Origin: Candidatus Bathyarchaeota archaeon A05DMB-4
Lineage (GTDB): Archaea > Thermoproteota > Bathyarchaeia > Bathyarchaeales > SOJC01
Assembly: GCA_019685575.1 (NCBI GenBank)
Contig: JABFQO010000003.1
Span: 62,001 to 126,000 of the forward strand
DNA length: 64,000 nt
Direction: 5' to 3'
Part shown: positions 43,101 through 51,073 of the stretch, in pieces
Layout: every line of letters starts with the position of its first letter
Numbering within the stretch: position 1 is the stretch's first letter
Translations under genes and position numbers: made by a program
The notes under the pieces: model-generated
Told to the model about the DNA's origin: nothing
The model's input: the letters and a program-made list of their open reading frames with translations, nothing else
Database searches by the model: none

Positions 43101-43431
43101 TAAGATACTGAATCTTATCGTTCGCACTTAAAATCGTCTGAATCGTCCTGTCACCCTTATCCGTAAGCTTATACACCCGCTTGCGTTCGTTCCATTTTCC
43201 CTCGATCAACCCGTTCCGCTCTAAGGAATACAAAAGTGAGTACACTGTACCCGAACTTACTAACAAATGGAACTTGTTGTGAATAAACGCGATCACGTCG
43301 TACCCGCTCATTGCACCATTTTTTAGCTCGGCCAAGATTAGAATGTCCATGAAATTTTTAATGATGCGTTCATGCATTCGTCTTAACACGTTGGCTTCCA
43401 TGATTTTAACCTCGCCTACGACAATTCCCAT
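43078..43431 (-). CDS. PadR-family transcription regulator
   Basis: 117 residues. The winged helix has LAELKNGAMSGYDVIAFI and VSSGTVYSLLYSLERNGLIEGKW, the PadR signature, with a short C-terminal dimerisation helix. AAGGTGAT precedes the ATG. It probably represses its own promoter and possibly the divergent deacetylase-family gene. A palindrome lies just upstream (43481-43501). Confidence 0.9.
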   Translation of the reverse strand: MGIVVGEVKIMEANVLRRMHERIIKNFMDILILAELKNGAMSGYDVIAFIHNKFHLLVSSGTVYSLLYSLERNGLIEGKWNERKRVYKLTDKGDRTIQTILSANDKIQYLIKNLLRG

Positions 43432-43480
43432 GTTTAATCACCTTTTAACATTTTATAACAAATATATATATTTAAGATTT

Positions 43481-43512
43481 ATTCTAATTCCGAATAAGAA
43501 TTTAATACGGAA
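43481..43512. promoter_or_regulatory. Operator-like palindromes in the padR / deacetylase divergent region
   Basis: ATTCTAATTC-C-GAATAAGAAT is a 10+1+10 inverted repeat with one mismatch, located upstream of the padR TATA region. A second overlapping inverted pair, TTCCG (43488) and CGGAA (43508), is centred about 20 bp apart. Both suit a dimeric winged-helix regulator. Confidence 0.5.
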
Positions 43513-43694
43513 TAAACAAATCTGCACCGACAACCAGATAGTTTCCGAACAATCTTTTGAACAGAAAGAAGATTTTAACGCGTCAAGAGTTCAGATTAAA
43601 TGCTAAAGTTTGTAAGCGGAATTGAATTCGCAAAGGTATAAGCGTAACCAACGCATAGAAAACATTTCTAAGCACAGAACGGAGAACACATAAG

Positions 43695-44762
43695 ATGCAA
43701 GTAGGCATAGCGTACGACGAAAAGTATGTGCAGTACGATTTGGGACCTGATCATCCGTTTCGCGGAGACAGGTTCACGAATACCATGCGACTTTTTGAAG
43801 CGCAAGGATTACTGCGGTTGCCGAACGTGGTGCTGTTGAAGCCGACTCCCCTTTCGAAGGAGGATTTGCTGAGAGTTCACGACGCGGATTATGTGGATTT
43901 GATTTTTAGGCTCGCAGCACAGAATCGGCCATACGACATTGAAACGCCCGTTTCACCAGAGATTCTTGAAGCAGCGTTGCTTATTGCAGGTGGCGCCGTG
44001 AAGGTTGGGGAGGCGATCGTGGAGAAAACGGTTGACCGCGGCGTTGCGTTGGGTTGTGGGCTGCATCATGCGGGTCGAAATTACGGGGGCGGTTTTTGCC
44101 TTTTTAACGACATCGCGGTTTTAATAGAGTTTCTAAGGAGCAAGCACGGGTTTAGGCGGTTTTTGGTTTTGGATTACGACGTGCATTTTGGCAACGGCAC
44201 AAGCGACATTTATTATGCTGATCCATCGGTTTTGTTTATTTCTCTGCATCAAGACCCGCGGACGCTTTATCCGGGCACTGGGTTTGTGGATCAAATTGGG
44301 CGCGGTGAGGGAGTAGGGTTTAACGTGAACGTGCCTTTGCCGCCTGGTACGGGTGACGAAACTTATTTGCGCGTGTTAAATGAAGTTTTTGTTCCATTAG
44401 CCTCGGAGTTTAAGCCCGAGATTATCATCGGCAACGGTGGGAGTGATTCGCATTTTGCGGATTCGCTGGGGAATTTGAATTTGACGGTAGATGGGTTTTT
44501 TGGTTTGTCGCGGCTGATTGCAAGCGTGGCTGAGGGGGGGTGTGGTGGACGGTTTGCGTTGCTCGTTGGTAGCGGCTATAATCCCGTGGTCTTGCCTGCT
44601 TGTTGGTACGCACTCGCTGCTGGTGTGGTCGGTTTGAATTCTGTCGATGTGCCTGTCCCTTACGAAGCGCCTGCTGAGCCAGAATATTGCGGAAGGGTCG
44701 TGGATACCACTTTGGCAGAGTTGAAACGCTTGCTGAAGCCTTATTGGGCATGTTTTAAGTAG
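43695..44762 (+). CDS. Histone deacetylase / acetylpolyamine amidohydrolase family enzyme
   Basis: 355 residues. Conserved residues are LHHAGRNYGGGFCLFND (His124-His125 catalytic pair), the zinc ligands in LDYDVHFGNGT (Asp162, His164), and the third Asp in SHFADSLGN. The fold is arginase-like. In archaea such enzymes may act on acetylpolyamines or acetylated proteins rather than histones; substrate unknown. It has its own leader and follows the divergent regulatory region with PadR. Confidence 0.93.
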   Translation: MQVGIAYDEKYVQYDLGPDHPFRGDRFTNTMRLFEAQGLLRLPNVVLLKPTPLSKEDLLRVHDADYVDLIFRLAAQNRPYDIETPVSPEILEAALLIAGGAVKVGEAIVEKTVDRGVALGCGLHHAGRNYGGGFCLFNDIAVLIEFLRSKHGFRRFLVLDYDVHFGNGTSDIYYADPSVLFISLHQDPRTLYPGTGFVDQIGRGEGVGFNVNVPLPPGTGDETYLRVLNEVFVPLASEFKPEIIIGNGGSDSHFADSLGNLNLTVDGFFGLSRLIASVAEGGCGGRFALLVGSGYNPVVLPACWYALAAGVVGLNSVDVPVPYEAPAEPEYCGRVVDTTLAELKRLLKPYWACFK

Positions 44763-44771
44763 AAAACTTCT

Positions 44772-44826
44772 GTTCTCTGTTCGTGTTTCTCTGTGCTGGT
44801 TAGGCTCTAAAAATATACCGCAAATC
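44772..44826 (+). repeat. Scrambled remnant of the dispersed repeat (copy E)
   Basis: GTTCTCTGTTC at 44772 matches the repeat in one orientation, and TTAGGCTC plus AAATATACCGCAAAT at 44800-44825 matches it in the other. The two halves are therefore inverted relative to each other. The rest of this 280-base gap shows only a TATA-like GCTATAAGTA at about 44992 for the nitroreductase. Confidence 0.55.
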
Positions 44827-45042
44827 CCAAACCCAAACCAACAAAAATGTAACCTACTGCCCGCAACACTTGTTCATGAAACGGCATGCTCGAAATTTTA
44901 TCGTTAAGATTCGTTGTTTTCAAACGTAGTTACAAGTTCCACAAAAACGTGAATCCTCCTTTTTCTAGCGCTTTGGTAATTTTGGATTAATGCTATAAGT
45001 ATTTGTTGTTCATATTTTGTTGTTTGTGGTGAAAAAGAAATT

Positions 45043-45759
45043 ATGGACTTGTTAGAAGCAATCAAAACCCGACGCAGCATCCGCGAATTCACGGGCGAAC
45101 GCATCCCAGACGAACACATCGAACTCATCCTCGACTCCGCCCGTTACGCGCCCTCGCCGGAAAACATGCAGATGTGGCGGTACATCGTCATCCGCGACGA
45201 CCAAGAAATGAAAGACTTCATAGCCGAAGTTAGCATGGAGATGGCGCGACAGGTTTTCGGCGGACAACCGTACGAACTTACGCAGGGGAGACTCTGGTAT
45301 CTGCCTGATCATGCGCGGCCAACTGAGTTTGAAGATATCCGCGACGGCAGTCTCTTCGCTTACCCAAAGGTTTCGGACACTATAATAATCGGTTGTGCCT
45401 CAGAATTCTTTCACGACGCTCACTTACCATATGAACTGCATTTGTTCGGCTCGGTTGTCGTCGGAATGGGCATGCTTCAAATGTGGCTCGTAGCGCATTC
45501 CCTCGGATACGGCGCTGGCTGGATGGCGCTGGCGATTTCTGACCCGAGACATCGAGAAACGCTATGCGACAAACTCGGCATTCCACGCACATGGGAACCC
45601 ATCGGCATCCTCTGCATAGGCGTACCCAAAGAAAAACGCATGCTCGGACCCAGCCGATTCCCAATAGAGGGCGTCATGTACAGCGAACGATGGGGCAACC
45701 CGTACAAACGCTTAATCTTTAGACCGCCAGCCGAAAAAGAGGGGGCACCAAAAGAATGA
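45043..45759 (+). CDS. Nitroreductase-family flavoprotein
   Basis: 238 residues. The FMN-binding N-terminus TRRSIREFTGERIPDEHI and the ARYAPSPENMQMWRYIVI block are typical. FMN and NAD(P)H are expected cofactors. The C-terminal part carries an insertion relative to short nitroreductases. It overlaps the next small gene by four bases, forming an operon with two unknown proteins. Physiological electron acceptor not predictable. Confidence 0.88.
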   Translation: MDLLEAIKTRRSIREFTGERIPDEHIELILDSARYAPSPENMQMWRYIVIRDDQEMKDFIAEVSMEMARQVFGGQPYELTQGRLWYLPDHARPTEFEDIRDGSLFAYPKVSDTIIIGCASEFFHDAHLPYELHLFGSVVVGMGMLQMWLVAHSLGYGAGWMALAISDPRHRETLCDKLGIPRTWEPIGILCIGVPKEKRMLGPSRFPIEGVMYSERWGNPYKRLIFRPPAEKEGAPKE

Positions 45760-46013
45760 ATGAACAAATAACCCTACAACTAACCCCGGAAACCAGAACA
45801 AAACTCGCCGAAATCGCCAAAGACTGCAACCTCCCCATCGAAAAAACCTGCGAAATAATCCTCACCCAATTCGCCCACGTGGTCGGCGGACGCGTTTACG
45901 CTGGACGCTGGCGTGAAGCCGAAGGAGGCTTAATGTTTGTGGTCCAATGGCCGTTCCTCTCTGGACTGGCAAAAATCAGCGACGAAGAACTCGCCAAAAC
46001 GGGTGCAAAATAA
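45756..46013 (+). CDS. Small uncharacterised protein (nitroreductase operon)
   Basis: 85 residues. It starts with a strand-helix stretch LQLTPETRTKLAEIAKDCNL, reminiscent of ribbon-helix-helix or degradation-tag proteins, and ends in a Trp-rich part. Not recognised as a known family. It overlaps the nitroreductase stop and abuts the next gene, so it is co-translated. Confidence 0.6.
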   Translation: MNEQITLQLTPETRTKLAEIAKDCNLPIEKTCEIILTQFAHVVGGRVYAGRWREAEGGLMFVVQWPFLSGLAKISDEELAKTGAK

Positions 46014-46301
46014 ATGTCTACGGCACCAAAGTATCGAAAGGCACCAGACGGCGAATGGCTCGGCTATCCAGAACTGAAAATCGAAGACATTCCGTACGAG
46101 TCCTTTCAATTCACTAAGTACATCGCCCAATCGCTTGTTGACAACCGAAAAGGCAGAGTACACGTGCTTATGGAGCATGAATTCTATCAAAGGTTCCTTA
46201 AAGCAGTACGTAAAAAATTCGGCGGCATAAACTCGTCTAACGTGCACAACGCCGTTTTAGAAGCCGTAAAAGCATGGGTCGAAGGAGTGGAACAAACATA
46301 A
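46014..46301 (+). CDS. Small uncharacterised protein (nitroreductase operon)
   Basis: 95 residues, with a charged helical C-terminus (FYQRFLKAVRKKFGGI and AVLEAVKAWVEGVEQT) that could be a dimer or DNA contact. Begins directly after the previous stop. Its last 28 bases overlap the start region of the SCP2 gene. Family not recognised. Confidence 0.6.
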   Translation: MSTAPKYRKAPDGEWLGYPELKIEDIPYESFQFTKYIAQSLVDNRKGRVHVLMEHEFYQRFLKAVRKKFGGINSSNVHNAVLEAVKAWVEGVEQT

Positions 46302-46651
46302 GTGCCAAGCAATTGTTCCAAGCCATAGCTATGCGGGCCAACCGAAGCGTTGAAGGCGCGAAGATTATGCAGAACTGGACGAGACATTATTACGGTAAGG
46401 TCATTCAGTTTCAAACAGACACAGAAAAATTCCATCTAGTCATCGCTGACGGTAGGATGAAGGTCGTCGAAGGCGAATACGTCGCGTCGGATTTGACTTT
46501 TCAAGGCTCATCAAAAACCATTTCCGAAGTTTTCACGGGTAAAAAAAGAATCGGCGACGCCTTGAAAAACTGGGAACTCGTCCTAGTCGGTGCGGGGCAT
46601 GAAGGCTTCACGCTTGGGCGCCTAATAACCGCAGTAATGTTAGAGGTGTAG
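46274..46651 (+). CDS. SCP2 sterol-carrier-type lipid-binding protein
   Basis: 125 residues if the ATG at 46274 is used. The core with FHLVIADGRMKVVEGEYVASDLTFQG and a helical end VLVGAGHEGFTLGRL fits the SCP2 fold, which binds acyl chains or acyl-CoA. The start is uncertain: the ATG lies inside the previous gene, and the only clear ribosome-binding site (GGAG at 46284) suits a later start. It is the first gene of the acyl-CoA operon, eight bases before the dehydrogenase. Confidence 0.75.
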   Translation: MGRRSGTNISAKQLFQAIAMRANRSVEGAKIMQNWTRHYYGKVIQFQTDTEKFHLVIADGRMKVVEGEYVASDLTFQGSSKTISEVFTGKKRIGDALKNWELVLVGAGHEGFTLGRLITAVMLEV

Positions 46652-46658
46652 CACAAGG

Positions 46659-47507
46659 TTGGAAATAAAAAAAGTTGCAGTAATTGGTGCGGGCACCATG
46701 GGCTCGGGAATCGCGTACCTTTGTGCTTGGAAAGGATTCGAAGTCAAAGTGTGCGAGGTTAATGAGGGACTGCTGAAGAAAGGCTTGGCGCGCATAAGAG
46801 AATACATCGTCTCGGGCGTAAGCCGTGGTAAAATGAGCCCAAAAGACGCTGAGACCGTTATGAATAAAGTTAAAGGCACAACTGACCTTGCAGAAGCCGC
46901 GAAAGACGTAGACTTGGTGATTGAGGCGGTTTTCGAAGACATAAACATCAAAAAAACCCTTTTCACACAACTAGACACCCGTTGCCCACCTCACGCCATA
47001 CTTGCCTCAAACACATCAGCCCTAAGCATAACCGAAATGGCGTCAGCCACCAAACGACCCGAAAAAATCATCGGCTTGCATTTCTTCAACCCGGCTTACA
47101 CGATGAAGCTTGTTGAAGTGGTGATGGGCGAAAAAACCTCAGAAGAAACCCGACAAACCGCAGAACGCTTCTTGAAAACGCTCGAAAAAGAAACAGTCGT
47201 GGTTAAAGATTCTGCGGGTTTCATCGTAAACCGCATTGTCCTACCTATGCTCAACGAAGCCGCATGCTTGGTCTATGAGGGAAAAACCACCGTAGAAAAC
47301 GTCGACAAAGCGATTACTCTTGGTATGAACTTCCCCGCTGGACCGTTTAGGCTTGCGGACTTTGTCGGTTTAGACGTGGCGCTCGCCGTGCTCAAACGGT
47401 TAAACGAAGCCTTCGGCGACAAATTCAAACCGTGTCCACTACTGATTGAGAAAGTGAACGCTGGACATTTAGGATTGAAAACTAGAAAAGGATTTTACGA
47501 ATATTAA
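46659..47507 (+). CDS. 3-hydroxyacyl-CoA dehydrogenase
   Basis: 282 residues, the short single-domain form as in 3-hydroxybutyryl-CoA dehydrogenase. Rossmann motif VIGAGTMGSGIAYLC near the start, HFFNPAY with the catalytic His near 143, and the substrate domain with DSAGFIVNRIVLPMLNEA. TTG start with AGAGGTG upstream. It oxidises (S)-3-hydroxyacyl-CoA with NAD+, a step of beta-oxidation or of its reverse. Confidence 0.93.
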   Translation: MEIKKVAVIGAGTMGSGIAYLCAWKGFEVKVCEVNEGLLKKGLARIREYIVSGVSRGKMSPKDAETVMNKVKGTTDLAEAAKDVDLVIEAVFEDINIKKTLFTQLDTRCPPHAILASNTSALSITEMASATKRPEKIIGLHFFNPAYTMKLVEVVMGEKTSEETRQTAERFLKTLEKETVVVKDSAGFIVNRIVLPMLNEAACLVYEGKTTVENVDKAITLGMNFPAGPFRLADFVGLDVALAVLKRLNEAFGDKFKPCPLLIEKVNAGHLGLKTRKGFYEY

Positions 47508-47536
47508 ACAATAAACATAGGAGAGTGAGAATAGAC

Positions 47537-48340
47537 ATGTCTTACCAAACCCTAACCTACACAAAAGAAGCCAGCTTCCTTGCACCAGAACAAGAAAACA
47601 TCGCCATAATAACCCTCAACCGCCCAGACGCCCTAAACTCGATGAACCGAGAACTTCTAGAAGAACTCGACGCTTTACTCGAATCCATCAGAAAAGACGA
47701 CGCCATACGCACTATCGTCATCACGGGCGCCGGCAGAGCCTTCAGCGTCGGCGCAGACTTACGCGAAGCCGAAAAACTCGCCGAACCCCAAGTAAGAGAA
47801 TTCATCGAACTCGGACAAAAAGTGTTCAACAAAATCGAAAACTTCGAAAAACCCGTAATAGCCGCGATTAACGGGTTTGCACTCGGCGGCGGCTTAGAAT
47901 TAGCACTTGCTTGTGACATAAGAATAGCCGCCGAAGAAGCCAAAATCGGCAGCCCAGAAGTCGCCGTGGGCTTGATTCCTGCTTGGGGCGGTTGCGTGCG
48001 ACTCGCAAAAACCATCGGGCGAGGCAGAGCCACAGAAATGATTCTCACAGGCGGACAAATAGACGCGAAAGAAGCCGAACGCATCGGGCTTGTAAACAAA
48101 GTGGTTTCGGCAGACGAGTTGCATTCGACCGTGATGTGGACGGCTGGCACAATCGCAACCAGAGCGCCCATTGCCGTGCGTCATGCAAAGAGAATTGCAT
48201 CCAAAGCCATAGAAATCGGCATGGACGAAGCCAACAAAATGATGGTCGATGCTTGTATGGTTTGCTTCAAAACCGAAGACATCAAAGAAGGCGTGAAGGC
48301 GATTTTCGAGAAACGCAGCCCGCAATTCAAGGGAAAGTGA
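47537..48340 (+). CDS. Enoyl-CoA hydratase/isomerase family protein
   Basis: 267 residues. Crotonase signature: AGRAFSVGADLRE (oxyanion loop), FALGGGLELALACDIRIA, and PEVAVGLIPAWGG. It probably hydrates enoyl-CoA. The ATG at 47537 is chosen over the GTG 12 bases earlier because GGAGAGTGAG gives it better spacing. Its stop overlaps the thiolase start in a GTGA junction. Confidence 0.92.
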   Translation: MSYQTLTYTKEASFLAPEQENIAIITLNRPDALNSMNRELLEELDALLESIRKDDAIRTIVITGAGRAFSVGADLREAEKLAEPQVREFIELGQKVFNKIENFEKPVIAAINGFALGGGLELALACDIRIAAEEAKIGSPEVAVGLIPAWGGCVRLAKTIGRGRATEMILTGGQIDAKEAERIGLVNKVVSADELHSTVMWTAGTIATRAPIAVRHAKRIASKAIEIGMDEANKMMVDACMVCFKTEDIKEGVKAIFEKRSPQFKGK

Positions 48341-49506
48341 ATAACTCTTTGAGCGAAAAAGTCGGCATCGTCGGCATCGGGCACGCAAAATTTGGCAAAC
48401 GCTCAGACACCACCATACGTGAATTAGCCCACGAAGCCGCCATACCCGCACTTGAAGATGCTGGAAACTGCGCCGACAAAATTGACGCCGTAGTGGTCGG
48501 CGTAGCAGGCGACGAATTCGCGGGACAAGGCTCCTCGGGTGCGGTTATAAACGATTATGTGGGCATGGCTGGCAAACCCATGTTTCGCGTCGAAGCCGCT
48601 TGTGCAACTGGAAGCGCCGCCGTAAGAGCGGGGTGGGCGCTTATCAAGTCAAAACTCGCGTCTGTTGTGCTTGTTATAGGCGCTGAAACTATGACGCAGG
48701 TTAGTTCCGCTCGAGCGCAGGAATTGATGGCTCGGGCTGGCGACACGCGGTGGGAGTATCCATTCGGCGTTACGTTCCCGAGTTATTACGCGTTGATGGC
48801 GACGGCTCACATGCATCGCTACGGCACAACACGAGAGCAGTTGTCCATGGTTTCAGTTAAGAATCACAAGTACGGCGCGCTGAACCCTTACGCGCATCTT
48901 CAGAGAGAAGTCACGTTGGAAGAAGCGATGAAGTCGGTAATGATTTGCCAACCGCTCAACCTTTACGACTGCTGCTTAATCAGCGACGGAGCCGCCGCCG
49001 TGGTTATGGCAAACGAAGAGAACGCTAGAAAACTTAGCGACACCCCTGTTTGGCTGAACGCTCTAGGCGCAGCGTCGGGCGAGATGATGATAAGCGAGAG
49101 GCATGATTTAACCAGCATCGCGGCTTCCAGAATCGCGGCTGAACAAGCCTACAAAATGGCGAATATCACTCCAGCCGACGTTGACGTGGCAGTTGTTCAC
49201 GATTGCTTCACCATCGCCGAAATCATAGCATACGAGGCCCTAGGCTTCTGCACCCCCGGCGAAGGCGGCAAACTAATCCAAGAAGGACAAACGTACATTG
49301 GTGGAAAAATTCCGGTCAACGTGGACGGCGGGCTCAAAGCAAAGGGACACCCGTTGGGAGCAACTGGTGTTTCGATGACTGTTGAAATTGTGCGGCAACT
49401 GCGGGGCGAGGCAGGATCGAGACAAGTAGGCGACGCGGAAGTCGGGTTGAGCCACAACATAGGCGAAACTGGGCAATACTGCTTCGTCCACATCTACACG
49501 AGGTGA
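48337..49506 (+). CDS. Thiolase (acetyl-CoA acetyltransferase, SCP-x type)
   Basis: 389 residues. The nucleophilic Cys lies in EAACATGSAAVRAG, with later motifs VVHDCFTIAE and the C-terminal GGLKAKGHPLGATG. This is the archaeal thiolase group usually paired with a DUF35 protein, which follows directly. It cleaves or forms acetoacetyl-CoA. The GTG start overlaps the upstream stop by four bases; a TTG four codons later is possible. Confidence 0.92.
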   Translation: MNNSLSEKVGIVGIGHAKFGKRSDTTIRELAHEAAIPALEDAGNCADKIDAVVVGVAGDEFAGQGSSGAVINDYVGMAGKPMFRVEAACATGSAAVRAGWALIKSKLASVVLVIGAETMTQVSSARAQELMARAGDTRWEYPFGVTFPSYYALMATAHMHRYGTTREQLSMVSVKNHKYGALNPYAHLQREVTLEEAMKSVMICQPLNLYDCCLISDGAAAVVMANEENARKLSDTPVWLNALGAASGEMMISERHDLTSIAASRIAAEQAYKMANITPADVDVAVVHDCFTIAEIIAYEALGFCTPGEGGKLIQEGQTYIGGKIPVNVDGGLKAKGHPLGATGVSMTVEIVRQLRGEAGSRQVGDAEVGLSHNIGETGQYCFVHIYTR

Positions 49507-49512
49507 TAACGA

Positions 49513-49914
49513 ATGAAGTTTGGATACGTTTCATTACTACCCGAAACAGCGGTTGTCGCGAGATTTATAGAAGAACTCAAGAACAACCGATTAATGGGTA
49601 CTCAATGCAAAAAATGCGGAAAAAAACACCTCCCTCCAAGAGCACATTGCACGTGTGGTTCCAGTGAGGTTGAGTGGTTCGAAGCACCACGGCAGGGCAG
49701 GTTGTTGGCTTATACTATAGTTACGTTTCTGCCGGAAAGCATGACAAAATACGCGCCGTACATAATCGCTATTGCGGAACTCGACGACGGATGCAGACTA
49801 CTCGCTCACATCAGCGATGTTACGCCTAAAAACTTGAAAGTAGACATGCGAGTGCAAGTGGTACCGCATCAAATTGCTGCTGACAGAATGGCTTGTAAGT
49901 TTAAACCGTTATAG
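49513..49914 (+). CDS. DUF35 Zn-ribbon/OB-fold acyl-CoA partner
   Basis: 133 residues. The zinc ribbon has CKKCGKKHLPPRAHC with a following CTCG, then an OB-fold. In characterised archaea, the DUF35 protein bridges thiolase and HMG-CoA synthase and channels acetoacetyl-CoA. No HMG-CoA synthase is adjacent here, so the complex may serve another pathway. ATG start, six bases after the thiolase stop. Confidence 0.9.
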   Translation: MKFGYVSLLPETAVVARFIEELKNNRLMGTQCKKCGKKHLPPRAHCTCGSSEVEWFEAPRQGRLLAYTIVTFLPESMTKYAPYIIAIAELDDGCRLLAHISDVTPKNLKVDMRVQVVPHQIAADRMACKFKPL

Positions 49915-49918
49915 CATT

Positions 49919-50278
49919 TTAAGTTGCGGTTTCCTTCAGATGTTTCTCGTAGAATTCTTTAGCCTTCGCTATTGCTTTTTCAGGTATGTTTATGATAGGG
50001 TATGGGTAATCTGGGTTGAGTTTGGCGCTTTTGGAGAAAAACTGTTTGACTTTAGCCGCGTTCCCTTCGTAAATGGCTAATCCGCCCGCGATGTCGTAGT
50101 AGATTCTTGCTTTGTGGAAATTTCTTTCTTTCTCAAATTCCTTTGCTTTTCTTTCTGCCTCGTCGATGGTCATGCGGATTTTTCTGGGGTCTAAGTACAT
50201 GGTTTCTTTCAATGCTTCGTAAACGTCTTTTTCCTCACCGCAGAGGTCTTCGAGGAGGGTTGTTTTTTTCTTCTCCAT
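49919..50278 (-). CDS. Uncharacterised helical protein (TPR-like)
   Basis: 119 residues (a GTG three codons earlier is also in frame). Predicted helices: a short acidic N-terminal helix, then two helix pairs with regularly spaced aromatic and alanine residues (RNFHKARIYYDIAGGLAIYE and AAKVKQFFSKSAKL) like tetratricopeptide repeats. No motif that gives a function. It converges with the DUF35 gene, four bases away. Confidence 0.55.
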   Translation of the reverse strand: MEKKKTTLLEDLCGEEKDVYEALKETMYLDPRKIRMTIDEAERKAKEFEKERNFHKARIYYDIAGGLAIYEGNAAKVKQFFSKSAKLNPDYPYPIINIPEKAIAKAKEFYEKHLKETAT

Positions 50279-50395
50279 CTCTCTCACACACTTGGATAAT
50301 TCTAAACAGTTAAACGTCCAGGCTTCTGAAGATGCAAATAATCGTCAAATCACTATTAAAACTTATTTGTCTATGTGCCGAGAGCGTGGACAACG

Positions 50396-51073
50396 TTAAA
50401 GTCGCAAGACAACGTTTTCAACATAGTCTTTCATTACGTCGGCGAATTTGGTGATGGTTTCCGGAGTGTAGGGTTTGAGGGATTTTAGTGATTTGTCAAG
50501 CGTGTCGTCTGGGATAAATTGCTGGAAGACAAAGGTTTTTGCACCTTTAACTAGTTCGCCTATTTTAGCGATGTCTTCAGCGTCTACAAAGCTTGGAACA
50601 ACCGTCGCTCTCAACTCGTATTGGACCTTCCCACTCTTCACCATTTCAATGCTCCGCAACAGATTCGCCGTTTCCTTTGCGCCTAAACGTCCATACTTTT
50701 CAAGAGAGGTTTTTACATCCATAGCCACGTAATCCACGTTGCCGAGACACTCCTCCAAAACTTGCGGATAAAACCCGTTAGTGTCAAGCTTAACAACAAA
50801 ATTTCTCGCTTTGAGTTTTCTCAGAAATCTTGAAAGATCCTTATGAAACGTCGGTTCCCCTCCTGTGACAACAACCGCGTCCACATACTTGCGGCGGTTT
50901 TCTAGAATCCCGAGCACGGTTTCCTCGGTCAAAAAAGGCGGTTTCGGGTCGACAACTATTCGCCAGTTGTGGCAGAAGGGACAGCGCAGGTTGCAGTCGG
51001 GCACGAACAGCACGGTCGCTACTCTTTCAGGGAAGTCGAGTAGGCTTGTTTTTTGAATACCACTGAACTTCAT
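50396..51073 (-). CDS. nrdG: Anaerobic ribonucleotide reductase activating enzyme
   Basis: 225 residues. Radical-SAM cluster CNLRCPFC (Cys27, Cys31, Cys34), the VVTGGEPTFHKD motif that binds SAM, and the length of the archaeal NrdG type. It makes the glycyl radical on NrdD. The ATG overlaps the NrdD stop in an ATGA junction, indicating translational coupling in the nrdR-nrdD-nrdG operon. Confidence 0.93.
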   Translation of the reverse strand: MKFSGIQKTSLLDFPERVATVLFVPDCNLRCPFCHNWRIVVDPKPPFLTEETVLGILENRRKYVDAVVVTGGEPTFHKDLSRFLRKLKARNFVVKLDTNGFYPQVLEECLGNVDYVAMDVKTSLEKYGRLGAKETANLLRSIEMVKSGKVQYELRATVVPSFVDAEDIAKIGELVKGAKTFVFQQFIPDDTLDKSLKSLKPYTPETITKFADVMKDYVENVVLRL

